Source: Hyalangium ruber (lineage in GTDB: Bacteria > Myxococcota > Myxococcia > Myxococcales > Myxococcaceae). Taken from it: 64,000 bases of DNA. This document shows positions 53,253-62,663 of this stretch, in pieces (the stretch's first letter is position 1; every line of letters starts with the position of its first letter). The stretch lies in contig NZ_JAXIVS010000012.1 in assembly GCF_034259325.1 (NCBI RefSeq), positions 124,001 to 188,000 on the forward strand, in the 5' to 3' direction. The translations under genes and the position numbers were made by a program. Below the pieces are notes generated by a model. It worked only from the letters and a program-made list of their open reading frames with translations. It was not told the DNA's origin and ran no database searches.

Positions 53253-56200
53253 ATGGCTGAGCGCAAGTGGGGTGCGATTGCGAGCGGAGCCACATTCGAG
53301 GCCCTCGCGACAACCGTCGTGTTCTTTGAGGATCCAAAGGCCTCGCTGTTCGGCCGACGCGGAAAGGACGGAGGACAGGACGCCCGCTCGGGCGACGGGA
53401 TCCGAGTCTTTCAAGCAAAGCACCATGAGAGCGGCTCAGCCGCTTCAGCCATTCGCGACGCCAAGAGAGAAGCGGAGAAGATCGAGAAATACCGGCAGCC
53501 CGGCCACAGCCGATACGGCCAGTGGAAGGGAGTGAGTCACTGGCGCTTGGTCACGAACGCAACCTTCAATCCCACTGACAAGCAGACCTGGGACGCGGAG
53601 GTGGTTCCGCTCTTCGCTAAGCAGGGGCTCGTCGCTGACTACTGGGAGCGCGAGAACCTCAACGCTCTCCTCGACAAGCATCCCGAGATTCACCGCTCCT
53701 TCTTCGAGAACGAGGCCCGCGCGTTCCTCTCTGTTCCCGAGATCAAGGAGCGCCTCCCCAACCAGGAGCCGTTCCTTCGCCGCGACGAACTGGGCCCGTT
53801 CTGTGGCAGGCAATCGGAGGTGGCTAAGCTACGAGACTTCTTGTTGTCACAGCAGCTCTTCCTAGTCGTTCATGGTGCCGGAGGCATGGGGAAGACCCGG
53901 CTTCTCGTCGAAGCTGGCGAAACGATCGCGAGCGAGGGGAAGTGGCAAGTGCTCTGGGCGAACGTCGCGAGCATGGCCGCTTCGGGCGCATGGTTTGACG
54001 CCATCGTTCCCGAACGGTCCACTCTTCTCCTCCTCGATGAACCGACGAACGAACTCCTCTTGCAGCAGCTTGCCGAGCAGCTTGGAGGACGACTTGGGCG
54101 GGCTGCTCAGTGGAAAGTCGCTGTCGCAGTTCGTTCTCCGAAGGACCCTGTACTCCGGTTCCTGAGAAGTGCCCGGATGAAGTCACGGGTTCAAGAGCTA
54201 CCGATCGCAGCGCTCCGCTCAGCGGATGCCGAGGCGATGTGTGAAGAACTCCTCAAGGCCGGCCCGCTCGGCAAACTGCCGGAGGAGGATCGCAGAGATG
54301 CAGCACGTGAGATCAGCAAGCGATTCTCTCGTCACCCCGTGTGGCTGACCCTTGCGGTGCAACACCTTGAGGACCACGGCAACCTCAAGCAGATTCCCGC
54401 TAACGCCACGGATCTCGCTGAGGAGTACCTGCTCGAGATCGAGCGAAGTCAGTCAGATGTGTCACCAGAATCAGTTCGTGACCTGCTGCGATGGGTGGCC
54501 CTCGTTGGTACCGTCACCCGAGAAGACGATGCGACCATCAAGATGATCGGAGAGGGCAGCGGGATTGGCTCGGTTGTCGATGTGCGGCAACGACTGGCCT
54601 CTCTCGTAGGCCGGCGCGTACTGATCGAGCGCGGGGCACGCAATCGCTTCGTCGAACTGAAGCCTGATGTGCTCCGAGACCATGTGCTTCTTCGGTGGCT
54701 ATCGACGGTGGTAGGCGGGGCTCAGCCCATCGTAGCATCGGACGATGCGAAAGCACTGCTTGAGTTCGTGCGCAATGCAACGCTTTCCGGATCGCTGAGT
54801 GGACTTGGTCGCGCCATCCTCGTCTCTCTTGCTCGGACAGAGTTTCTCCTTCGCCTCTCCGAGTACGACCTGCAGTTCCTTGCCGACTTCTTCACTTCAA
54901 TTGAGGCATCGGTTTCGTCAATGACCGCAAGTCAGCGCATGAGCCTTGCCGACATCCTCGAAGCAGTCGCGCCGTTTCAACCACGTGCTGCAGCGTCTCT
55001 CGTAAAGACGATGCGTGAGACACATGCTGACGACGAGACCGTCGAAGGCATCTTCAGTGCGAAGGTAATTGGGCAGAGTGATGTTGTTCTCTCGCTCGCG
55101 TGGCCGTTGTTCCACGGGGCCATGGGCGCGGAGTCCGTTGACGAACGTGAGTCGGTCCTCCGAGAGCTATGCGCCCTTACTGAGGCCGAAGCCGAGTTGG
55201 CGCATACTCTGCCGCGCGGTCTCCCCAACGACGGGAAACGTGCTGCTGCACTGGTTGAGAGAGTCCTTGAAGGTGGTCCGCAGTTCTGGAGCGACTACGA
55301 CGAGACCGCGAAGGCGATTGGCATCGAACTACTGGCTACGCTGACGCAGCATCCGCCGACACGGGGACAAACAGCGTTGCTCAAGGCGCTCATCCAGCCG
55401 GTTCTCTCGCTCGAACGGAGACAGACATGGATCGACGAATACACCGTTCACATCCAGACCTTCGCGATCGGGCCTGATCATACAGCGTGGGCTGTAAGGA
55501 ATGACCTGTTAAACCGGCTGAAGGCGGCATTGTCTTCGGATGGGACACCGGTGGAGAGCCGCATCCAGCTCTGGCACGTGTTCGCCGAGGCGCATCGCGA
55601 CATCAATCAACTCTGCCGCCGTGGGAAGAGCGACCAGTACTACGCCCTGTTGCTCGACGATCTAATGTGGACGCACGGGCTAATGGCGAGGCGCCGGGCA
55701 TCCGTGGAGGAGCTCTCTGCTGCGCGTGAGGTCTGGAACTGGCACTATCGGTTTGAGTCGGACCTGAAGCTCAAAGATGCAAGTGTTGAGCTGGAGCGAC
55801 TGTACGAGGCAAACGATCTCGCAAAGGAGTTTGAGCCTCTTCTGAGCCGCGACGAGTGGGAGCAGAAAGGTCCGCGCGCCTCTCAGAAAGCGACCGCGCT
55901 CGCGTCGACCACACGACCCGACGAGATCACGAGGTTCGTTAAGCGCGCGGTGTCCTTTCTTGGCGAGGAGCACAAGCTTTATTCTCTGATGGGAGTTGCT
56001 TGGTCCCTGGGTGAGCACGCGGAGTCTCGCGACGTCGTGCGGACTTTCGTGAAGAGCTGCCTCCATCAGTCGGCCGTGTCACCTCAATCAGACTTCGGCG
56101 TCACGACGGCCGTGAGCTGGGTCGCGACGGTACGGAAAGGGCTTCATCCTGAGCGGGCGCACATCCTCGTAAACGAACTCTTGGCTGAGTGCGGTAGCGA

Positions 56201-57260
56201 CGACCAGCGTGCGAACCTGCTGCAGCACATCTACGGGCGCGTCCCGAAACTGCGTGACGTCGGAGAGTTCACAGCCGACGAGCACACCCTTCTTAGGGGA
56301 TCCCGCCTTCTGTTCACGAGCACGGGGCGCGACGTGGCGTTCATCGCTGCTCTCGCGCTCACCCTGAATCACGATTGGCCCCGGCTTCAGCCCCTGCTTG
56401 AGGACGTCCTCCGCTCGATTCCTCCCGAACGACAGCCCCAGGCGGTGCGTGCCCTCGTGGATGCGGTCTACTGGGCTGTGCGAGAAGACGACCCATCGAG
56501 GCGTCCAAGTGGCCTCGCCGAGTGGCTGCTGGATCAGCTCCTCACCCTTCCAGATTTCGACGACCTCCGTGGCGACGGAGAATGGAACCTCGCGGAGATC
56601 CTTAAGCGTGTCGGATACGTCCGCGTAAGTTGGCTGCCCGAAGCACTCGCACGTCGGCGTGATCAAGAGGCATCGCGAGCCGACGACCACAAAGCGCGGG
56701 CGGTCAGCTACCACGCGCGCATCAGCAAGTACGTTCGTAGGGTAACGGTCGCCGACGTCAACGACGCTGCAGTAAAGAAGACGGTAGACGACTTGCTTAC
56801 CTTCGTGAACGACAACAGCAGCGTGGGCTATCACCTGCCTGAAGTGCTGAGGGACATAGACCCTGAAGGATTTCTCGTGCCCGAAGCCGTGGCAGCCCAG
56901 TGCCAAGCTGGTGGTGACTCCGAGTTCGCCCGGCGCCTTGCGCGCATCGGCGGTGCATATGCAGTCAACAGTGCTCCATGGAGAACGATCGCCGCAGCGA
57001 CGATCCGTGCAGGCACGTTCCACGGCGCAGATGCTCTCCGTCCGATCTACGGCGCACTCGGTGTACGAGGAGTTCGTTCGTGGTCGGGGACCCCAGGCGA
57101 GGTGCCTCCAATCTTCGTGGAGGCGGTCGATGAGGCTCAAGCTGCCCTCAACGCCGAAGCCGACGAATATCTTCGGCCGTACTGGCAATTCCGCCTTTCC
57201 ATCGCGGAGGCGGATTTGCGTGAGCAGGAGCAGGACGCGAAAGAGGAGCGCGGCGAATGA
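53253..57260 (+). CDS. nuclease-STAND NTPase, candidate anti-phage sensor (Avs-like)
   Basis: 1335 residues from the ATG at 53253, seven bases after GGAG; in-frame upstream sequence belongs to the IS remnants. Residues 1-165 look like a PD-(D/E)xK restriction-type nuclease of the Mrr/Cap4 kind: GATFEALAT (Glu16), GKDGGQDAR (Asp43), FQAKHH (Gln54-Ala-Lys56), HWRLVTNA. The NTPase (about 180-480) starts FCGRQSEVAKLRDFL with Walker A HGAGGMGKTR (Lys214) and Walker B LLLLDEP (Asp262), then VAVAVRSPKDPVL as sensor. The remaining 850 residues are helical repeats, as in sensor domains of STAND proteins. The order effector, STAND, repeat is that of Avs anti-phage proteins; no phage target can be read from sequence. 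The stop overlaps the next ATG. Confidence 0.8.
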   Translation: MAERKWGAIASGATFEALATTVVFFEDPKASLFGRRGKDGGQDARSGDGIRVFQAKHHESGSAASAIRDAKREAEKIEKYRQPGHSRYGQWKGVSHWRLVTNATFNPTDKQTWDAEVVPLFAKQGLVADYWERENLNALLDKHPEIHRSFFENEARAFLSVPEIKERLPNQEPFLRRDELGPFCGRQSEVAKLRDFLLSQQLFLVVHGAGGMGKTRLLVEAGETIASEGKWQVLWANVASMAASGAWFDAIVPERSTLLLLDEPTNELLLQQLAEQLGGRLGRAAQWKVAVAVRSPKDPVLRFLRSARMKSRVQELPIAALRSADAEAMCEELLKAGPLGKLPEEDRRDAAREISKRFSRHPVWLTLAVQHLEDHGNLKQIPANATDLAEEYLLEIERSQSDVSPESVRDLLRWVALVGTVTREDDATIKMIGEGSGIGSVVDVRQRLASLVGRRVLIERGARNRFVELKPDVLRDHVLLRWLSTVVGGAQPIVASDDAKALLEFVRNATLSGSLSGLGRAILVSLARTEFLLRLSEYDLQFLADFFTSIEASVSSMTASQRMSLADILEAVAPFQPRAAASLVKTMRETHADDETVEGIFSAKVIGQSDVVLSLAWPLFHGAMGAESVDERESVLRELCALTEAEAELAHTLPRGLPNDGKRAAALVERVLEGGPQFWSDYDETAKAIGIELLATLTQHPPTRGQTALLKALIQPVLSLERRQTWIDEYTVHIQTFAIGPDHTAWAVRNDLLNRLKAALSSDGTPVESRIQLWHVFAEAHRDINQLCRRGKSDQYYALLLDDLMWTHGLMARRRASVEELSAAREVWNWHYRFESDLKLKDASVELERLYEANDLAKEFEPLLSRDEWEQKGPRASQKATALASTTRPDEITRFVKRAVSFLGEEHKLYSLMGVAWSLGEHAESRDVVRTFVKSCLHQSAVSPQSDFGVTTAVSWVATVRKGLHPERAHILVNELLAECGSDDQRANLLQHIYGRVPKLRDVGEFTADEHTLLRGSRLLFTSTGRDVAFIAALALTLNHDWPRLQPLLEDVLRSIPPERQPQAVRALVDAVYWAVREDDPSRRPSGLAEWLLDQLLTLPDFDDLRGDGEWNLAEILKRVGYVRVSWLPEALARRRDQEASRADDHKARAVSYHARISKYVRRVTVADVNDAAVKKTVDDLLTFVNDNSSVGYHLPEVLRDIDPEGFLVPEAVAAQCQAGGDSEFARRLARIGGAYAVNSAPWRTIAAATIRAGTFHGADALRPIYGALGVRGVRSWSGTPGEVPPIFVEAVDEAQAALNAEADEYLRPYWQFRLSIAEADLREQEQDAKEERGE

Positions 57261-58066
57261 GCAAGTCACTTGAGCAGCGTCTTCGAGACGCGAAGGCGGT
57301 GCTTGACAAGGTCGATGGAGCGACAACCCGCCATGTCGGCAAGTTGGCTCCCGATGTCGAAAAGCAGTTCAAGACAATTGCAGCGTTCGCCTCCGACGTC
57401 GATCATTGGATTGGCATGCTCGCCGCACGATCGGCTGCGCATGCACTGCTGACGGGCCTCGAAGGACACGCCGATGCCAACGATGACGTCCCTCTCGGCG
57501 CAGCGCGGGCGAAGTACCAGCATGTTCGCTTGATCGGTGTGCAGGCTTACCTTGCAACAAAATGGGCGTTGGCCGACCGTCTCGTCGGCATGGCTGGGCA
57601 TGTTCTCTGCGTCCGTAATTCATTGCAGGATCCCAAGAATCTCCCTCAGCTCGTATCGCACTTCATTGGGAGTAAGGGACCGGATTCCAAGACTGCCGCC
57701 GTCGCGTTCTATTCGCTCCGGCAATCATTCGGTTGGCCTATCGCAGTCTCCTACGCTCTTCGGAACCACTTCGTTCACGACGGGGGTCAGCTCAATGGGG
57801 TGGACTTCTTCGACGGGCCCACAGCCGGAGCGGGCTTCAAGATTTCAACGGATGGATGGGCGCGAATCGAGGAGAGGGCGAAGTCCTACGGCGTCGAGCC
57901 CACTCATCACCGGGTAGGGGCTGCATGGAAACCATCGGCTGGCGACGACCTGAGGGCGGTCTTGGATGTATGCGAGCGAGAGACGGATGACGCGCTTGGG
58001 GTACTTGTTGGTTCGGCCTGCCATTCGATCATGGCGCACGTCGGCTTCGTGCTCGGAGAGGATTGA
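57257..58066 (+). CDS. HEPN-like protein coupled to the STAND gene
   Basis: 269 residues; ATG overlaps the stop of the STAND gene (ATGA). All-alpha by appearance: two long N-terminal helices (about 1-65), a middle helical bundle (LIGVQAYLATKWALADRLVG) and SFGWPIAVSYALRNHFVHDGG with Arg169-x4-His174, which fits the R-x(4-6)-H active-site pattern of HEPN RNases. The C-terminal part (GVDFFDGPTAGAGFKISTDG) is mixed. It may be the RNase effector, an antitoxin-like control, or a structural subunit of the system. The HEPN assignment rests on the motif and helical character only. Third-position GC is low like its partner. Confidence 0.65.
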   Translation: MSKSLEQRLRDAKAVLDKVDGATTRHVGKLAPDVEKQFKTIAAFASDVDHWIGMLAARSAAHALLTGLEGHADANDDVPLGAARAKYQHVRLIGVQAYLATKWALADRLVGMAGHVLCVRNSLQDPKNLPQLVSHFIGSKGPDSKTAAVAFYSLRQSFGWPIAVSYALRNHFVHDGGQLNGVDFFDGPTAGAGFKISTDGWARIEERAKSYGVEPTHHRVGAAWKPSAGDDLRAVLDVCERETDDALGVLVGSACHSIMAHVGFVLGED

Positions 58067-58081
58067 CCTTCATTGAGCATA

Positions 58082-58354
58082 CATAGGAAGGATGGAAGGC
58101 CTATTGAGGGTGGCGGGCTGAAGAGGAGGGGCCGAGGAGGGCCTCTGACAGGGGCAGCCCAAGCAGTGCGCCAGGCCGGTGCATAGGCCGGACAGCCCTT
58201 GGGGTACACGCCTGCCCAGGCCGCGCTCCCATAGGGTGCATGGCACGCGCCTAGCTCTCTTGGCTAAGGCGGCTTGAGCCTCAACACCGCGCGGTCTGAG
58301 GGGGCTCGCGCGCCGGGGCTAGGCTCGCACCTGCCGTGGGCAATCCCAGTTGCT
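58082..58354. repeat. right direct repeat: 3' end of an IS91-like element
   Basis: Second copy of the repeat at 52560-52834 in direct orientation. It lacks one base in the stretch matching TCTGAAGGGGG, which breaks the minus-strand transposase end, here [18 protein letters not shown] followed by a wrong frame. Confidence 0.75.
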
Positions 58355-58673
58355 GCAGCGTGGCCAAGTTCTCCCGCACCGCCTCGTACAATACCGTCCC
58401 CTCCGACTGCCGCCGCCGGTACTCCCTCCCGCGCTCCTCCACCTGCCCCTCCCCAGCCACACCTCGCCAGGGCACGCGCTACAGTTGGGCTCACACGAAC
58501 TTTCCTGGAGGACCGTGCTCCCCTGGTCCCGTCTCCAAAATGTCTCCAAAACTGGAGGGAACTCCGGGTGGCAGGTGGGACTGCCGGAGACTCCCCGTGG
58601 ACTCGAAGTGCCCGGATTCATTCACGATTGGGCGAAAGGCGTGCGCCGTCGCGGGTTTAGGACACCCCTCCTC
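58355..58673. other. island right end with integrase-type remnant sequence
   Basis: About 320 bases with no intact gene. The minus strand encodes [10 protein letters not shown] near 58543, a match to PVLETCWRRE near 52540 at the left end. Such paired tails probably come from one ancestral mobile element gene. Nothing else is recognised. Confidence 0.45.
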
Positions 58674-58717
58674 CACGGGTTCGAATCCCGTTGGGGACAC
58701 TGCAAGCCGGGGCCGGA
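58674..58717 (+). repeat. attR-like direct repeat (partial tRNA-Glu 3' end)
   Basis: 44 bases matching 52436-52479 with one mismatch. It holds only the T-arm and acceptor end of tRNA-Glu, so it is not a functional tRNA. The following stem-loop (58709-58750) also matches the left flank, with several changes. Confidence 0.8.
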
Positions 58718-58750
58718 GGCCGCTGAGAAATCAGTGGTTTTCGGCCCCGG
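58709..58750 (+). terminator. second copy of the dispersed stem-loop
   Basis: GGGGCCGGAGGCCGCTGA / TCAGTGGTTTTCGGCCCC, the arms partly mismatched, followed by GGTGCTTTCCGG. It probably arrived with the duplicated tRNA end and has diverged from copy 1. Confidence 0.5.
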
Positions 58751-58876
58751 TGCTTTCCGGCTCCCGCTTGTCTCCAGACACACCCCTGCCCTGCGCAGGC
58801 GACCGGTCGGCTTGGGCTCTTGCCCACACGATTCGTCAGGGGCGGAGCGTGCGCTTCAGTGTTAGGCCATGCGGCC

Positions 58877-61800
58877 ATGTCCGGCGACTCACCCGTCCCC
58901 AACCCCGGCGGCTTGCCCACCCTGCACTTCCCCCCCGAGCTCCCCATCTCGAGCCGGGTGGAGGACATCACTGCGGCCATCACCGCCCATCAGGTGGTCA
59001 TTGTCGCGGGGGCCACCGGCTCGGGGAAGACGACGCAGCTGCCGAAAGTCCTGCTCGCCATGGGGCGCGGCCGCCCGCGCCAGATTGGCGTCACCCAGCC
59101 CCGGCGTATCGCCGCGACGAGCGTGGCGGCGCGCGTGGCACGCGAACTCGGCACGGAGCTGGGCACGGACGTCGGCTACCAGATTCGCTTCGAGGACCGC
59201 TCGTCCCGGCAGACGGCCGTGAAGTTCATGACCGACGGGGTCCTGCTCGCGCAGATTCACAGTGACCCGCTCCTGAGCCGCTATGACACGGTCGTGCTCG
59301 ACGAGGCCCACGAGCGCAGCCTCACCATCGACTTCCTGCTCGGGTGGCTCAAGCGCATCCTCCCCAGGCGCCCCGACCTCAAGGTGGTGGTGAGCTCGGC
59401 CACCATCGAGACCGAGCGCTTCTCGCAGTTCTTCGGGGGGGCTCCGGTCATCCAGGTGGAGGGCCGTACCTTTCCGGTGGACGTCCTCTACGAGCCGCCC
59501 CCCGAGGACGCCGAGCTCGCCGACTCCGTCGCCGATGCGGTGGCGAACGTGCTCTCGCTCGACCCGGACGGGGACGTCCTCGCGTTCCTCCCCGGGGAGC
59601 GGGAGATCCGCGAGGCCGAGAATGCCCTGAACGCGCGCGAGCTCCGCGGCACGGTGGTGCAGCCCCTGTATGCGCGCCTGTCGGCCGCCGAGCAGTCGCG
59701 CGTCTTCGCCACCATCCCCGAGCGCCGGGTCATCCTCGCCACCAACGTCGCGGAGACGTCGGTCACCATCCCGGGGATCGTGTACGTCGTGGACACGGGG
59801 GTGGCGCGCCTGTCGCGCTACGACCCACGCTCGGGCACCACGCGCCTGCACATCGAGCCAATCTCCCAGGCCAGCGCCGACCAGCGCAAAGGGCGCTGCG
59901 GACGCGTGCGCGAGGGGATCTGCGTGCGCCTCTACGACGAGGCGAGCTTCACCACGCGGCCCGCCTTTACCGACCCGGAAATCAAGCGCACCGGGCTCGC
60001 GGGGGTCATCCTGCGGATGAAGTCCCTCGGCCTCGGTGACGTCGAGGACTTCCCCTTCCTCGACCCGCCCCAGCCGAGGGCCATCGCCGAAGGCTGGCGG
60101 GTGCTCGAGGAGCTCGGGGCCATCGAGGGCAAGGATCGCACCTTGACGCCGCTCGGGCACCAGCTCGCGCGCTTCCCGGTGGACCCGCGCATCGCGCGGA
60201 TGATTCTCGCCGGCGCCGAGTACGGGTGCCTGGACGAGGTGCTCATCGTCGCCGCGGCGCTCAACCTGCAGGACCCGCGCGAGCGGCCACGGGAGCTCGC
60301 GCAGAAGGCGGACGAGTTGCACCGGCGCTTCCGTGACGAGCACTCGGACTTCACGGGGCTCCTCAAGCTGTGGGCGTTCGTGCGCGAGGCCGAGGGCCGG
60401 GGGACGTCCCATCTGCGGCGCGTGTGCCGGGACAACTTCCTGTCCTTCCTGCGGGTGCGCGAGTGGCGAGACGTCCAGCGCCAGCTCGAGGAGACCGTCC
60501 GCGAGCTGCGCCTGCCACGCAAGGGCCAAGGCGCCCCGGCGCGCGGGGACGTCCTGCACCAGGCGCTCCTCACCGGGCTGCTGTCCCGCATCGGCCAGTG
60601 GAATCCGGAGCAGCGCCACTATACGGGCGCGAAGCAGACGCGCTTCATGGTTCACCCCTCGTCGGCGCTCGCGAAAAAGCCCCCTGCCTGGGTGATGGCG
60701 TTCGAGCTCGTGGAGACGTCCCAGCTGTTCGCGCGCACCGTGGCGAAGCTCGACCCGGAGTGGCTCGCGGCGGCGGCCCCCCACCTGCTCAAGCGCAGCT
60801 ACTCCGAACCGCACTGGTCGGAGAAGTCCGCGCGCGCCGTGGTGAAGGAGAACGCGACCCTCTTCGGGCTTCAGGTCTTCAAGGAGCGCCCCGTGGCCCT
60901 GGCTAGCATGGACCCCGCCCGGGCACGGCTGATGTTCCTCGAGCATGCCCTGGTGCGCGGCGAGTACCGCACCCGGGGGGCGTTCCAGGAGAAGAACCGC
61001 CAGGTGCTCGAGCGCGTGGCGCGCCTGCGGGACAAGGCCCGGCGCAGCGAGCTGCTCGACAACGAGGCGCTGCTGACGTTCTTCGACCAGCGCCTCCCGG
61101 CGGACGTGACGGACGGAGCGAGCTTCGAGACCTGGCGCCGCAAGGCCGAGGCGACCGACCGCGACGTGCTCGTCCTCTCGATGGAGGATGCCCTCTCGCA
61201 CGACCCGGGCCTGTCCCCGGCGCACTACCCGGACGCCATCACCCTGCACGACGCGTCCGTGCCGGTGACGTACACCTTCGACCCCGCGGCCGAGGACGAC
61301 GGCATCACCCTGAGCGTGCCGCTGCTGCTGCTCGCCCAGCTGGTCCCGGGTGAACTCGACTGGACCATCCCCGGGTGGCAGCGGGAGAAACTCACCGCCC
61401 TGATCGAGCAGCTCCCCCGCGCCCAACGCAAGCAGCTGGGGCCGGTGCCGGACCTGGTCGCCCGTCTCGAGAAGGAACTTGTGCCCTTCCGTGGGCCGAT
61501 GATTCCAGCGCTCGCGCGTGCGGTGTCCCGGTTGTGCGGCGTGGACGTGCCCGAGGAGTCCCTCCGGGCGGATGCCGTGGCGCCGTACCTGCGCACCACG
61601 ATCCGGGTGCTCGACGAACGGGGAAAGGAGCTCGCGCGGAGCCGCGACGCCGACGCGCTGCTCGATGAGTACGGGGGACGAGCACGGGCGGCGCTGCGCA
61701 GCGCGGCACCGGCTTCGGACTGGGAGCGCAAGGGGCTGACGGCCTGGACCTTCGGCGAGCTGCCCCCCGTGGTCACCCGGCGGGTCGGCGGGCTCGCGCT

Positions 61801-62587
61801 CCGCAGCTACCCCGCGCTCGTAGACCGGGGCGCTACCGTGGACCTGGTGCTGCTCGAGACATCCTCCGCGGCCGACGCGGCCACGCGCACGGGAGTCCGC
61901 CGGCTCTTGATGCTCGCCGCGCGCGGACACGTGGCCGTCAGCGCCGCGCGCATGCCACTGCCCTTCCCGTCCCTGGACAGTGCGCCGCCCGCGCGGGGCC
62001 AAGCCGACGCCTTCCGGGCGCTCGTCCTCGCACGCAGCGTCGATGATGCGTTCAAGCTCGCACCGGGTGCGCCGCTGCCCCGCACGCAGGCGGCCTTCGA
62101 GGCGCTGGTCCGTGAGGGCTCACCGCGCATCGAGCGTGCGGCCCGGGACTGGGCGGGCGCCGTCGTTGCCACCTCCTCGGAGCTCGCTGCGACGCTCGCT
62201 GCACTCAAGGCAGCCTCAAAGGGGCCAAGCGGCGCGGCGGCCGTGCGGGACATCCGCTCGCAGCTCGGGCACCTGTTCCCCGCGAACCTCATCGAGTGGA
62301 TTCCCTTCGTGCGCCTGCTGAACTACCCGCGCTACCTCCGCGCGGCCCAGGCACGGCTGTCGCGTGCGGTGGCGAACCCTGGCAAGGACGCAGGGAAGGC
62401 CGCGCCCTTCACCCCCCTGTGGGAGACCTTCCTCGCCAGGCGCGCCACCGTGCGTAACCAGGAGGCGGCGCAGGATCTGCGGTGGGCCTTCGAAGAGCTC
62501 CGCGTGGCCATCTTCGCTCCGGAGGTGACGACGCCCGTGTCTGTGACGGTGGCGAATGTCGGCGCGGCCCTCGCGGCGCTGCGCTAG
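58877..62587 (+). CDS. hrpA: ATP-dependent RNA helicase HrpA (DEAH box)
   Basis: 1236 residues from the ATG at 58877. Helicase motifs: Walker [10 protein letters not shown] (45-53), DEAH at about 142 (VLDEAHERS), SAT ([10 protein letters not shown]), QRKGRCGR at about 336 and the DEAH-specific beta-hairpin region. Beyond the helicase core (about 590 on) come the ratchet/OB fold and the long C-terminal DUF3418-type domain, as in E. coli HrpA (about 1300 aa). HrpA unwinds structured mRNA and rescues collided ribosomes. It resumes the core genome after the island. A stem-loop terminator follows the stop by 8 bases. Confidence 0.94.
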   Translation: MSGDSPVPNPGGLPTLHFPPELPISSRVEDITAAITAHQVVIVAGATGSGKTTQLPKVLLAMGRGRPRQIGVTQPRRIAATSVAARVARELGTELGTDVGYQIRFEDRSSRQTAVKFMTDGVLLAQIHSDPLLSRYDTVVLDEAHERSLTIDFLLGWLKRILPRRPDLKVVVSSATIETERFSQFFGGAPVIQVEGRTFPVDVLYEPPPEDAELADSVADAVANVLSLDPDGDVLAFLPGEREIREAENALNARELRGTVVQPLYARLSAAEQSRVFATIPERRVILATNVAETSVTIPGIVYVVDTGVARLSRYDPRSGTTRLHIEPISQASADQRKGRCGRVREGICVRLYDEASFTTRPAFTDPEIKRTGLAGVILRMKSLGLGDVEDFPFLDPPQPRAIAEGWRVLEELGAIEGKDRTLTPLGHQLARFPVDPRIARMILAGAEYGCLDEVLIVAAALNLQDPRERPRELAQKADELHRRFRDEHSDFTGLLKLWAFVREAEGRGTSHLRRVCRDNFLSFLRVREWRDVQRQLEETVRELRLPRKGQGAPARGDVLHQALLTGLLSRIGQWNPEQRHYTGAKQTRFMVHPSSALAKKPPAWVMAFELVETSQLFARTVAKLDPEWLAAAAPHLLKRSYSEPHWSEKSARAVVKENATLFGLQVFKERPVALASMDPARARLMFLEHALVRGEYRTRGAFQEKNRQVLERVARLRDKARRSELLDNEALLTFFDQRLPADVTDGASFETWRRKAEATDRDVLVLSMEDALSHDPGLSPAHYPDAITLHDASVPVTYTFDPAAEDDGITLSVPLLLLAQLVPGELDWTIPGWQREKLTALIEQLPRAQRKQLGPVPDLVARLEKELVPFRGPMIPALARAVSRLCGVDVPEESLRADAVAPYLRTTIRVLDERGKELARSRDADALLDEYGGRARAALRSAAPASDWERKGLTAWTFGELPPVVTRRVGGLALRSYPALVDRGATVDLVLLETSSAADAATRTGVRRLLMLAARGHVAVSAARMPLPFPSLDSAPPARGQADAFRALVLARSVDDAFKLAPGAPLPRTQAAFEALVREGSPRIERAARDWAGAVVATSSELAATLAALKAASKGPSGAAAVRDIRSQLGHLFPANLIEWIPFVRLLNYPRYLRAAQARLSRAVANPGKDAGKAAPFTPLWETFLARRATVRNQEAAQDLRWAFEELRVAIFAPEVTTPVSVTVANVGAALAALR

Positions 62588-62594
62588 AAAAAAC

Positions 62595-62632
62595 TGGGGC
62601 CGGAAGCCGCTGAACACTCAGCGGTTTCCGGC
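62595..62632 (+). terminator. terminator of hrpA (third copy of the dispersed stem-loop)
   Basis: GGGGCCGGAAGCCGCTGA / TCAGCGGTTTCCGGCCCC, 17 pairs with one mismatch and a 4-base loop, followed by GGTGCATTTCAGG. The same inner sequence CCGCTGA/TCAGCGG and trailing TTTCAGGCT occurs after tRNA-Glu. Confidence 0.7.
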
Positions 62633-62663
62633 CCCGGTGCATTTCAGGCTTCAGCGCGTCGAA

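Larger units (their letters stand above)
52462..58673. mobile_element. genomic island at tRNA-Glu
   Basis: Lies between the tRNA-Glu gene and the 44-bp repeat of its 3' end. It contains IS91-like and IS3-like remnants at the edges and the nuclease-STAND / HEPN-like gene pair in the middle, with visibly lower GC and more A/T-ending codons than the genes around it. No intact integrase or transposase remains, so it is not mobile by itself. Mechanism of entry is inferred. Confidence 0.75.

Noticed and set aside
52742-53293. Minus-strand open frame of about 183 codons as a full gene
   Set aside because: Only its last 80 residues look like a transposase end; the rest overlaps the IS3 remnant and the start of the STAND gene.
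56088-57326. Long minus-strand open frame of 412 codons inside the STAND gene
   Set aside because: It is antisense to a protein with clear domain motifs and has no recognisable sequence or start signal; typical overlap frame.
58674-58704. Second tRNA-Glu
   Set aside because: Only the T-arm and acceptor 3' side are present; no D-arm or anticodon.
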